Positions 18,095-25,310 of a DNA stretch of 64,000 nucleotides are shown here, one piece after another. The first letter of the stretch is position 1, and every line of letters starts with the position of its first letter. The position numbers and the translations under genes are program-made. Location: the NCBI GenBank assembly GCA_023284085.1, contig JAKVHY010000017.1:52348-116347 (forward strand), read 5' to 3'. Below the pieces are notes generated by a model that made no database searches, had not been told where the DNA came from, and saw nothing but the letters and a program-made list of their open reading frames with translations. This DNA comes from Shewanella benthica (lineage in GTDB: Bacteria; Pseudomonadota; Gammaproteobacteria; Enterobacterales; Shewanellaceae).

Positions 18095-19687
18095 TTGATT
18101 ACTACAGCTAATATCACCATGCAGTTTGGCGCTAAGCCACTGTTTGAAAACATCTCAGTTAAATTCGGCGGCGGTAACCGTTATGGTCTGATCGGCGCGA
18201 ACGGCTGTGGTAAGTCAACCTTTATGAAGATCCTCGGCAACGATCTTGAGCCAACAGGGGGTAATGTCTCTCTGGATATCAACGAGCGTATTGGTAAATT
18301 GAGCCAGAACCAGTTTGGTTATGAAGCGTTCAGCGTGATTGATACCGTTATCATGGGCCACGAAGAGCTTTGGGAAGTCAAGAAAGAGCGTGACCGCATC
18401 TACTCTCTGCCTGAAATGACAGAAGAAGATGGTATCAAGGTTGCCGATTTAGAGATGGAATTTGCCGAGATGGACGGCTACACCGCCGAGTCTCGTGCCG
18501 GTGAACTTCTGATGGGTGTGGGTATTCCAGTCGATCAACATTTTGGTCTTATGAGCGCCATTGCTCCGGGGTTCAAACTTCGAATCTTGCTGGCACAAGC
18601 CCTGTTCTCAGATCCCGATGTATTGCTACTCGACGAACCAACCAACAACCTGGACATAGACACCATTCGTTGGTTGCAAGAGATGTTGAACCAGCGTAAC
18701 AGCACAATGATCATCATTTCTCACGATAGATATTTCTTAAACTCAGTCTGTACCCATATGGCGGATCTCGATTACGGTGAGCTGCGTATTTTCCCGGGTA
18801 ACTATGATGAGTACATGATGGCTGCTCAACAATCGCGTGAGCGTTTGATGTCTGACAATGCTAAGAAGAAGGCGCAAATAGTCGAGCTTCAGGGCTTCGT
18901 CGCTCGTTTCTCTGCTAACGCATCCAAGGCTAAGCAGGCCACCTCACGTGCTAAGCTTATCGATAAGATCAAGATTGATGAAGTGAAAGCCTCGAGTCGT
19001 GTGAATCCGTTTATTCGTTTCGAGCAAGAGAAGAAGTTGTTCCGTAACGCCTTGATCATCGAAGAGTTAAGCAAGGGCTTCGATGAGCCACTGTTCAACA
19101 AGTTAAACCTGATGGTTGAAGTGGGTGAGCGTATCGCCATCTTAGGTGAGAACGGTATCGGTAAGACGACCTTACTGCGTACCTTGATCCATGATATTCA
19201 ACAGGATAGCGGTACCATTCAATGGTCCGAGAATTCGGCTATCGGTTACTATGCTCAAGATCATGAGTCAGATTTTGAAAATGACATGACCTTGTTCGAG
19301 TGGATGAGCCAGTGGCGTAAGCCCGAAGATGACGATCAGTCGGTTCGTGGTTACTTGGGTCGTATGCTGTTCAGCTCTGACGACATCAAGAAGTCGGTTA
19401 AGGTACTCTCGGGTGGTGAGAAGGGTCGTATGTTATTCGGTAAGCTTATCATGCAGAAGCCAAACATCTTGGTGATGGATGAGCCGACTAACCACATGGA
19501 CATGGAATCTATCGAGTCATTGAACAATGCGCTGGAGATCTACCAAGGTACCCTGATTTTTGTCAGTCATGACCGTGCATTCGTTTCATCGGTTGCTAAC
19601 CGCATCATAGAGATGACCAAAGATGGCATCAATGACTTCAAGGGAACTTATGATGAGTTCCTCAGAAGCAAGGGTGTCGATGCGTAA
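18095..19687 (+). CDS. ybiT: ABC-F ATPase YbiT
   Basis: Cytosolic ABC-F protein of 530 residues, the same length as E. coli YbiT, with no membrane segment; ABC-F proteins act on the ribosome. Two ATP-binding domains are visible. The first has Walker [10 protein letters not shown], a degenerate signature [11 protein letters not shown] and Walker [12 protein letters not shown]. After a charged linker (residues ~250-310) the second has [17 protein letters not shown] and [10 protein letters not shown]. The start is a TTG at 18095: [12 protein letters not shown] lines up residue for residue with the E. coli start MLVSSNVTMQFG and no ATG lies nearby. A strong terminator follows at 40 bp. Confidence 0.93.
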   Translation: MITTANITMQFGAKPLFENISVKFGGGNRYGLIGANGCGKSTFMKILGNDLEPTGGNVSLDINERIGKLSQNQFGYEAFSVIDTVIMGHEELWEVKKERDRIYSLPEMTEEDGIKVADLEMEFAEMDGYTAESRAGELLMGVGIPVDQHFGLMSAIAPGFKLRILLAQALFSDPDVLLLDEPTNNLDIDTIRWLQEMLNQRNSTMIIISHDRYFLNSVCTHMADLDYGELRIFPGNYDEYMMAAQQSRERLMSDNAKKKAQIVELQGFVARFSANASKAKQATSRAKLIDKIKIDEVKASSRVNPFIRFEQEKKLFRNALIIEELSKGFDEPLFNKLNLMVEVGERIAILGENGIGKTTLLRTLIHDIQQDSGTIQWSENSAIGYYAQDHESDFENDMTLFEWMSQWRKPEDDDQSVRGYLGRMLFSSDDIKKSVKVLSGGEKGRMLFGKLIMQKPNILVMDEPTNHMDMESIESLNNALEIYQGTLIFVSHDRAFVSSVANRIIEMTKDGINDFKGTYDEFLRSKGVDA

Positions 19688-19727
19688 GCACAACACCTAA
19701 GCCTGACCAGGCTTAAACAGATAGATC

Positions 19728-19758
19728 AAAAAAGCCCGAACTGAGTTCGGGCTTTTTT
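19728..19758 (+). terminator. ybiT terminator
   Basis: AAAAAAGCCCGAA, a short loop, then TTCGGGCTTTTTT: a classical bidirectional terminator, also usable by the convergent aminopeptidase gene. Confidence 0.92.
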
Positions 19759-19889
19759 GTACAGGGATGTAGTTATCCCCGGACACCAGGGATGGTGTAA
19801 GAGGGGATTTGTACAGGGATGTAGTTATCCCCGGACACCAGGGATGGTGTAAGAGGGGATTTGTACATGGATGTAGTTATCCCCGGATG
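19756..19889. repeat. 52-bp tandem repeat, about 2.5 copies
   Basis: Units start at 19756, 19808 and 19860 with TTTGTACA.GGATGTAG. The first two are identical and the third is cut short with changes. Each unit contains two small hairpins, GGGAT-gtagtt-ATCCC and ACACC-agggat-GGTGT. It begins inside the T run of the ybiT terminator and lies between convergent genes. No coding capacity. Confidence 0.88.
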
Positions 19890-19929
19890 CCAACAATATC
19901 TCTGCTAGCGCCTAGTTCCTAAAACCATT

Positions 19930-21291
19930 TTACTTTGAAAAACGAGTCTGCAGGTAATCGAATACGGCGCGGATGCCGAAGGCTTCGCCACCGATAGGGC
20001 GACCGGGAAGCTTACGCGTGTTCCAAGCCATCACATCGAAGTGAGACCAGCTGATATCTTCATCGACGAAGGCTTCGAGATAAAGTGCTGCTGTGATGGC
20101 GCCACCTTGAGGAACACGGCCACAGTTGGCTAAATCGGCAATGTCACTGCCGGTGAGTTCCAGGTATGGCTTGTGCAGTGGCATGCGCCAGATAGGATCT
20201 TGTACCTTGAGACCTGACTGAGTCATATCGGCTGCCACTTGATCATCGTTACTGAAGAAGCCGGGAAGCTCGGTACCTAGGGCGATACGCATTGCGCCAG
20301 TGAGTGTAGCGAAATCTATCATCAGCTCAGGCTTGTCATTGTTGGCTTCGGCCAATGCATCACATAGTACTAAGCGGCCTTCGGCATCAGTGTTATCAAT
20401 TTCGACCGTGATGCCTTTGCGGGTCTTAATCACATCGCCTGGGCGGAAGGCATTTGCCGATACTGCATTTTCGACTGCCGGTACCAATACGCGTAAACGT
20501 ATGGGTAAGTTGCTTGCCATGATCTGGTGAGCAAGGCCGATAACGTGCGCGGCGCCGCCCATGTCTTTCTTCATCAAACGCATGCCAGCACCGGGTTTCA
20601 GATCCAGTCCGCCGGAGTCGAAACACACACCTTTACCGACTAAAGTCACTTTAGGTGCATTTTCATCACCCCAGGTCATATCTATCAGGCGTGGTAGGTT
20701 TTCACTTGCACGGCCCACCATGTGGATAGTCGGATAGTTTTGCTCGAGTAGCTCATCGCCAACGATTTGAGTGATGCTTGCACCAAATTCGCTGGCCAAA
20801 TTCTGCATAATCTCACCCAAGTGCTGAGGCATCATGTCTGCAGCTGGCGTATTGACCAGGTCGCGAACAATAGCAACGGAGCGCACCAGTTTTTTCACTT
20901 CGTCGGTCTGAGCCTGAGTCGGCAATACCAGTTGAGGATAAACTTTGTCATTGTGCTTATAACGGTCGAACTTATACGCGCCGAGACCCCAGCTAAATGC
21001 CGCGACTTTGACTTGCTCGTCACTGCCTTGGATGGTGTAGCGGCCCGCAGGTAGCTGGTTTACCAGATCGCCACATATCCAATAGGAGTCTAGCTCGGAA
21101 GTTACATAAATGGCTTGGGAGAGTTCACCTGCACCGTTGGGGATCAGGCTCATGCCTTTTCCGCCAAACTGAGTCGTAGCCAGCCAGTTTGTCGTCTGAG
21201 TGTCTTGCTCGGCTAGCCAAGTTGAGTATGCATCTGTGTGTAAGATGGTGAGAGGGGTGCCAAGGGCACCTGAGATCAATAATTCAGTCAT
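19930..21291 (-). CDS. M17 (leucyl) aminopeptidase family protein
   Basis: Cytoplasmic two-metal aminopeptidase of 453 residues that removes N-terminal residues from peptides. The C-terminal catalytic domain shows VGKGVCFDSGGLDLKPG, MKKDMGGAAHVIGLA and the hallmark NTDAEGRLVLCDAL, with Asp and Glu metal ligands and the neighbouring Arg. The N-terminal ~170 residues are the variable domain. It is shorter than PepA (about 500) and nearer PepB in size, but I cannot assign either. It converges with ybiT; a 52-bp repeat array and a CTAG-rich stretch (19911-19925) lie at its 3' side. Confidence 0.9.
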   Translation of the reverse strand: MTELLISGALGTPLTILHTDAYSTWLAEQDTQTTNWLATTQFGGKGMSLIPNGAGELSQAIYVTSELDSYWICGDLVNQLPAGRYTIQGSDEQVKVAAFSWGLGAYKFDRYKHNDKVYPQLVLPTQAQTDEVKKLVRSVAIVRDLVNTPAADMMPQHLGEIMQNLASEFGASITQIVGDELLEQNYPTIHMVGRASENLPRLIDMTWGDENAPKVTLVGKGVCFDSGGLDLKPGAGMRLMKKDMGGAAHVIGLAHQIMASNLPIRLRVLVPAVENAVSANAFRPGDVIKTRKGITVEIDNTDAEGRLVLCDALAEANNDKPELMIDFATLTGAMRIALGTELPGFFSNDDQVAADMTQSGLKVQDPIWRMPLHKPYLELTGSDIADLANCGRVPQGGAITAALYLEAFVDEDISWSHFDVMAWNTRKLPGRPIGGEAFGIRAVFDYLQTRFSK

Positions 21292-21430
21292 GTTGGACTC
21301 GTGCTCGCTGCTTGTATCAATTTTAGGGGGTGTGTGTATTTTTATTGTCTAACAGGGTAACAGGCAATCAATACGGGTTAAAGGCAGAGGTGGGGAATAT
21401 TGAGGATTGGGGGATTTAAAACGACGCTAG

Positions 21431-21826
21431 CTATTTTTCATTTTCAGCCAATTTTTCAGAGCGTTTCTTTCTCTTTCTGGAAAGATTGTTAAATGAGCTT
21501 GGTAGCACATCTACGCCTACTATCTTTCCGAGTTTGACTACCAGAGGAATAGTAAGAGGGGCGAACGGCAGCACGGCAAACACGCCCAAGCCTAATCCCT
21601 TTAACAGATCACCGAATTGCTTATTGGCTTCGGCTAGCTCTTCACGACTGGCCTGCTTCTTGGTGTAACGTTTATAGGTGACCAACATATCTTTGGTCTC
21701 CTGCTTCTCCTGAGACAATGCATCTTTCAAAATAAGCATGTCGCGTTTTAAACGGATCCAGAATCGCTTTCTGCCGATTCGGAAAACGCGTATAGGAGCC
21801 TTGTGTATATGGACATAAATTTTCAT
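21431..21826 (-). CDS. Small LETM1-like protein
   Basis: 131 residues, highly basic. The first half is a charged helix (LKRDMLILKDALSQEKQETK). The second half has a glycine- and proline-containing hydrophobic segment, LLKGLGLGVFAVLPFAPLTI, followed by PLVVKLGKIVGVDVLPSSF. This resembles the core membrane segment of LETM1-like proteins. It ends in a Lys/Arg-rich tail. It is probably a membrane-associated protein. The resemblance is from pattern only, and no function is claimed. It is a single gene, divergent from the GntR regulator and downstream of nothing obvious. Confidence 0.6.
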   Translation of the reverse strand: MKIYVHIHKAPIRVFRIGRKRFWIRLKRDMLILKDALSQEKQETKDMLVTYKRYTKKQASREELAEANKQFGDLLKGLGLGVFAVLPFAPLTIPLVVKLGKIVGVDVLPSSFNNLSRKRKKRSEKLAENEK

Positions 21827-21995
21827 GGCCCGATTGTCTCATAGGCGACCCTATAGGCAAAGCCGTGCTTGATGGTTTTATTACAGTCATTTGTATCATC
21901 TTTAAGGAGTATCTGCTGCTATGGTTGAAAAGCGAGCAGGCTTGGCGGGGTTAATGTGATTTTCTGCTAGATGTAAACTTGCAACTACAGGTGTT

Positions 21996-22005
21996 TTGTC
22001 GACAA
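21996..22005. promoter_or_regulatory. TTGTCGACAA operator, site 1
   Basis: Perfect 10-bp palindrome about 80 bp before the GntR start. The same 10-mer recurs at 22048-22057 and 22201-22210. Confidence 0.75.
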
Positions 22006-22046
22006 TCTACTGGTTTATGTTTGACCACATTATAAATATTGGCTAT

Positions 22047-22058
22047 ATTGTCGACAAT
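22047..22058. promoter_or_regulatory. ATTGTCGACAAT operator, site 2
   Basis: Perfect 12-bp palindrome ending 28 bp before the GntR start. GntR/FadR-type regulators bind such T-rich/A-rich dyads with a central GAC or GTC. Autoregulation and control of the prp genes are inferred. Confidence 0.8.
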
Positions 22059-22086
22059 CTAATGTAAAAGAAGTCCTAGTTAACGT

Positions 22087-22752
22087 ATGACATTTTTCAC
22101 CGAACAGCCAGTTACTGCGGCAGATAAGACCTTTATTCAGCTAAGGCAAGATATTGTTGAAGGAGAGATCCCTTCTGGGGCCAAGCTGAGTGAAACTGAG
22201 TTGTCGACAAAATATGCCGTCAGCCGCGCCATTATTCGTGAAGCGATCAATCGATTAGCTTCATGCCATATCGTCGAGCGTAAAGCCAACATCGGGGCCC
22301 GAGTGGTTTCCTTATCCAATGAAGGTTTGATCGAGTTATATCAGGTTCGCGAATCTCTCGAGGGTATGGCGGCAAGGTTAGCGGCTAAGAATATGACAAC
22401 AAGCGAGATAGATGATCTCAACCTACTGTTAAATACACATTTTGATGAAGTCAAAGGCGGTGAGTCCTATTACCAGGAAGCCGGTGATGTCGATTTTCAT
22501 TACCGCATCATTCTCGGTAGCAAGAATAAACACCTTATCTCCATGCTAATCAATGGAATTTACCATCTGGTGCGCATGTATCGTGTGCAACTTGGCATGG
22601 CGGGACCTAGGGTCACCACGGCATTCGATGAACATAAACACATAGTACAGGCCATTTCCAATCGTGATGAGGAGCTGGCTGAGATCTTGATGCGTCGTCA
22701 CATCATGTATTCGAAGAATAATATTGAGAAGAATTTAGCCCAAAGCCGTTAA
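22087..22752 (+). CDS. GntR-family regulator of the 2-methylcitrate genes
   Basis: 221-residue FadR-type GntR protein. The N-terminal winged helix runs DKTFIQLRQDIVEGEIPSGAKLSETELSTKYAVSR near residues 14-50, and the C-terminal all-helical FCD ligand domain has the metal-type residues Asp/His in EAGDVDFHYRII and the late HIMYSKNN. Its place in front of prpB-prpC-acnD-prpF and three identical palindromes around its start make it the likely propionate-pathway regulator (I recall this role as PrpQ in Shewanella). It would replace the sigma-54 PrpR of enterobacteria. The effector is probably a methylcitrate-cycle intermediate, which is inference. Confidence 0.88.
   Translation: MTFFTEQPVTAADKTFIQLRQDIVEGEIPSGAKLSETELSTKYAVSRAIIREAINRLASCHIVERKANIGARVVSLSNEGLIELYQVRESLEGMAARLAAKNMTTSEIDDLNLLLNTHFDEVKGGESYYQEAGDVDFHYRIILGSKNKHLISMLINGIYHLVRMYRVQLGMAGPRVTTAFDEHKHIVQAISNRDEELAEILMRRHIMYSKNNIEKNLAQSR
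22201..22210. promoter_or_regulatory. TTGTCGACAA operator, site 3 (inside the regulator gene)
   Basis: The same 10-mer inside the GntR coding sequence, about 115 bp after its start, in the codons for L-S-T. It could act as a downstream operator or roadblock. Confidence 0.55.
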
Positions 22753-22776
22753 TCAAGGCGGCCTCGGGCGTTTTAT

Positions 22777-23042
22777 ATACCATTCCGCTTAAGTATCTGA
22801 TCATTCAGCGGGAGTTCAAAGCGCTGTAGGCAAGGCGAATGTTTGAAGCTAATAGTTATTCTATATCGAAAACATTCAACGTAGCATAAAGGGCTTTGAA
22901 ACCCGCACTGCGTGAGGCTCTCAGTGTTTCCACTTCGGTGTTGCGTTGACTTAAAAGGGAATAACCATTTCCTCATCAATGCGCCTTGAATTGAAAAAAC
23001 TGAGAGTCTCTGAACTAACCAGATACTTATATGGAATGGTAT
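22777..23042. mobile_element. 266-bp MITE with ~23-bp terminal inverted repeats
   Basis: The left end ATACCATTCCGCTTAAGTAT and the right end, read inwards, ATACCATTCCATATAAGTAT match over 23 bases with only three internal differences and then continue with weaker symmetry (TCATTCAGCG / TAGTTCAGAG). The inside has no reading frame. It lies between the GntR gene and prpB, filling nearly the whole gap. The size and structure are those of a miniature inverted-repeat element; I recall similar sequences in Shewanella and Vibrio intergenic regions but cannot check. Confidence 0.85.
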
Positions 23043-23066
23043 TAAGCATTAATAAGAGAGGAAAGC

Positions 23067-23945
23067 ATGAGCGCAGGTAAAAAGTTTCGTCAGGCATTAG
23101 CAAACAATACCCCCTTGCAGATAGTGGGCACCATCAATGCGTACACAGCTATGATGGCAAAACAGATAGGTCATCAGGCCATCTATCTTTCCGGTGGCGG
23201 TGTGGCGAATGCTTCATACGGTTTACCCGACTTAGGCATGACCTCGCTAAATGATGTGATTGTGGACGTACAACGCATCACATCAGCCTGTGATCTACCT
23301 TTAATGGTGGATATCGATACCGGCTGGGGCGGGGCGTTCAACATAGCTAAGACCATACGTGATATGGAGAAGGCGGGAGCGGCAGCCGTGCACATGGAAG
23401 ATCAGGTTGCCCAGAAGCGTTGTGGCCACAGGCCTAACAAGGAGATCGTCTCGACTGAAGAGATGGTCGACAGGATCAAGTCGGCTGTGGATGCTCGCAC
23501 GGATCCAGATTTCTTCATCATGGCGCGTACCGACTCCTTCGCCCAAGAGGGATTAGCAGCCGCCATCGAGCGAGCTAAAGCCTATGTTGCCGCCGGTGCC
23601 GACGGCATCTTCGCCGAAGCGGTGAAAACAGAGGAGCATTACCGCGCCTTTGCCGAGGCATTAGATGTGCCTATCTTGGCCAATATTACCGAGTTTGGTC
23701 AGACTGAATTGTGGAATAAAGAGCAGCTGGGTGAGTGGGGGTGTGCCATGGTGCTTTATCCGCTCTCGGCATTTAGGGCCATGAATAAAGCGGCTGAAAT
23801 GGTCTATGAAACGATTCTAAAAGATGGTGACCAGAAGGCGGTTACCGACAAGATGCAGACCCGCATGGAACTCTATAATTATCTGGGGTACCACGCCTAT
23901 GAGCAGAAGTTAGATGTGCTCTTTAGCGAAGGCAAGAACAAGTAG
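23067..23945 (+). CDS. prpB: 2-methylisocitrate lyase
   Basis: Cleaves (2R,3S)-2-methylisocitrate to pyruvate and succinate, the last step of the methylcitrate cycle. 292 residues, the normal PrpB length, of the isocitrate-lyase/PEP-mutase superfamily. The active-site loop is KRCGHRP (Cys119), with Mg ligands in VDIDTGWG near 81-88 and MEDQ near 110. AGAGGA stands just before the ATG. Its upstream sequence is the MITE, so transcription comes either from the GntR promoter or from a promoter inside the element. Confidence 0.97.
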   Translation: MSAGKKFRQALANNTPLQIVGTINAYTAMMAKQIGHQAIYLSGGGVANASYGLPDLGMTSLNDVIVDVQRITSACDLPLMVDIDTGWGGAFNIAKTIRDMEKAGAAAVHMEDQVAQKRCGHRPNKEIVSTEEMVDRIKSAVDARTDPDFFIMARTDSFAQEGLAAAIERAKAYVAAGADGIFAEAVKTEEHYRAFAEALDVPILANITEFGQTELWNKEQLGEWGCAMVLYPLSAFRAMNKAAEMVYETILKDGDQKAVTDKMQTRMELYNYLGYHAYEQKLDVLFSEGKNK

Positions 23946-24117
23946 CTTAAGAGTTGTTAAAAAGAGATAAGCCTGGCGAGTGTTTAGCAATAGTGCCCTT
24001 GCCAGAGAGCGTTATAAAACCTTACATAAAGCATGATAAAAATAGATGACCCGTTATCAAAACTCTGTGAAGGAATTACAGAGGCGAGGTCACAAAAAAC
24101 AAATAGAGGAAAGAGCA

Positions 24118-25242
24118 ATGGTAGATAAAAAACTGAGCGGTGCAGGACTACGTGGTCAGAGCGCCGGTGAAACTAGCCTTTGTACCGTGGGTAAATCTGG
24201 TAGCGGCTTAACATATTGCGGCTATGATGTGTCAGATTTGGCTGATAATACCAGCTTCGAAGAGGTTGCCTACTTACTGTTTAATGGCGAACTGCCGACG
24301 GTGGATCAACTCGAGACTTACAAGGCCGAGCTGAATACCTTACGTGACCTGCCTCAGGCACTCAAAGAGGTGTTGCAGCGTATTCCTCGTGATGCACACC
24401 CTATGGATGTGATGCGCACAGGTTGCTCTTTTCTCGGTAACTTAGAGCCAGAAAATGATTTTTCTGAGCAAAATCGCGCCGCCAATCGTCTCCTCGCCGC
24501 ATTTCCGGCCATCATGTGTTACTGGTACAAGTATTCCCATGAAGGTGTCGAAATAGATTGCGTCACCGATGAAGCCTCTATTGGCGGTCATTTCCTGCAT
24601 CTTCTCAATGGTAAAGCTCCCTCTGAGCAGCATCGCCGCGTGATGGATGTGTCGCTAATCCTCTATGCCGAGCATGAGTTTAACGCCTCGACCTTTACCG
24701 CTCGTGTGTGTGCATCAACCCTGTCTGACATGTTCTCTTGTATCACAGGTGCCATAGGTACCTTGCGTGGTCCGCTACATGGCGGCGCCAATGAGGCGGC
24801 AATGGCAATGATCCAGAGCTTTAGCTCTCCAGCCGATGCCAAGGTGCAGATGGCGGGCATGCTTGAGCGTAAAGAGAAGATCATGGGTTTTGGTCATGCC
24901 ATCTATCGTACCTCAGATCCACGCAACGTGATCATCAAGGCCTGGTCTGAGAAGCTCGCGCAGGAGAATGGTGATACCAGTCTTTACGACATCTCCGTCG
25001 CCTGTGAAGAGTTTATGTGGGACAGCAAGAAACTCTTCTGTAATGCGGATTTTTTCCATGCATCGGCTTATCACTTCATGGGTATTCCTACTAAATTGTT
25101 TACCCCAATCTTTGTCTGTTCACGCTTAACCGGCTGGGCGGCTCATGTGATGGAGCAACGCACCAATAACCGCATCATTCGTCCGAGCGCCGATTACACC
25201 GGCAGCGAGCCACGTAAAGTGACGCCAATCGAAACAAGATAA
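24118..25242 (+). CDS. prpC: 2-methylcitrate synthase
   Basis: Condenses propionyl-CoA with oxaloacetate. The 374-residue citrate-synthase-fold protein begins MVDKKLSGAGLRGQSAGETS; ATG 24118 has GAGGA at 24106-24110, whereas the in-frame ATG at 24046 adds 24 unconserved residues. Key segments are GLTYCGYDV, CSFLGNLEP, catalytic His in LHLLNG and in MGFGHAIYRTSDPR, and the late Asp region KLFCNADFFHASAYHFMGIP. It follows prpB after a 170-bp gap and precedes acnD after a CTAG-rich hairpin. Confidence 0.96.
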   Translation: MVDKKLSGAGLRGQSAGETSLCTVGKSGSGLTYCGYDVSDLADNTSFEEVAYLLFNGELPTVDQLETYKAELNTLRDLPQALKEVLQRIPRDAHPMDVMRTGCSFLGNLEPENDFSEQNRAANRLLAAFPAIMCYWYKYSHEGVEIDCVTDEASIGGHFLHLLNGKAPSEQHRRVMDVSLILYAEHEFNASTFTARVCASTLSDMFSCITGAIGTLRGPLHGGANEAAMAMIQSFSSPADAKVQMAGMLERKEKIMGFGHAIYRTSDPRNVIIKAWSEKLAQENGDTSLYDISVACEEFMWDSKKLFCNADFFHASAYHFMGIPTKLFTPIFVCSRLTGWAAHVMEQRTNNRIIRPSADYTGSEPRKVTPIETR

Positions 25243-25253
25243 GCGCCCAGAAG

Positions 25254-25285
25254 CTAGGTCCTAGGTTTTAGGAACTTGGACCTAG
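25254..25285. repeat. CTAG-rich hairpin between prpC and acnD
   Basis: CTAGGTCC (25254-25261) pairs with GGACCTAG (25278-25285). The loop contains GGTTTTAGGAACTT, and a block ggttttaggaact also occurs, inverted, at about 19913-19925 beside the aminopeptidase gene. CTAG is usually rare in enterobacterial-type genomes, so the recurrence suggests a small repeat family. Confidence 0.6.
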
Positions 25286-25310
25286 GTTCCCGCTAATTGA
25301 GTAAATAATG

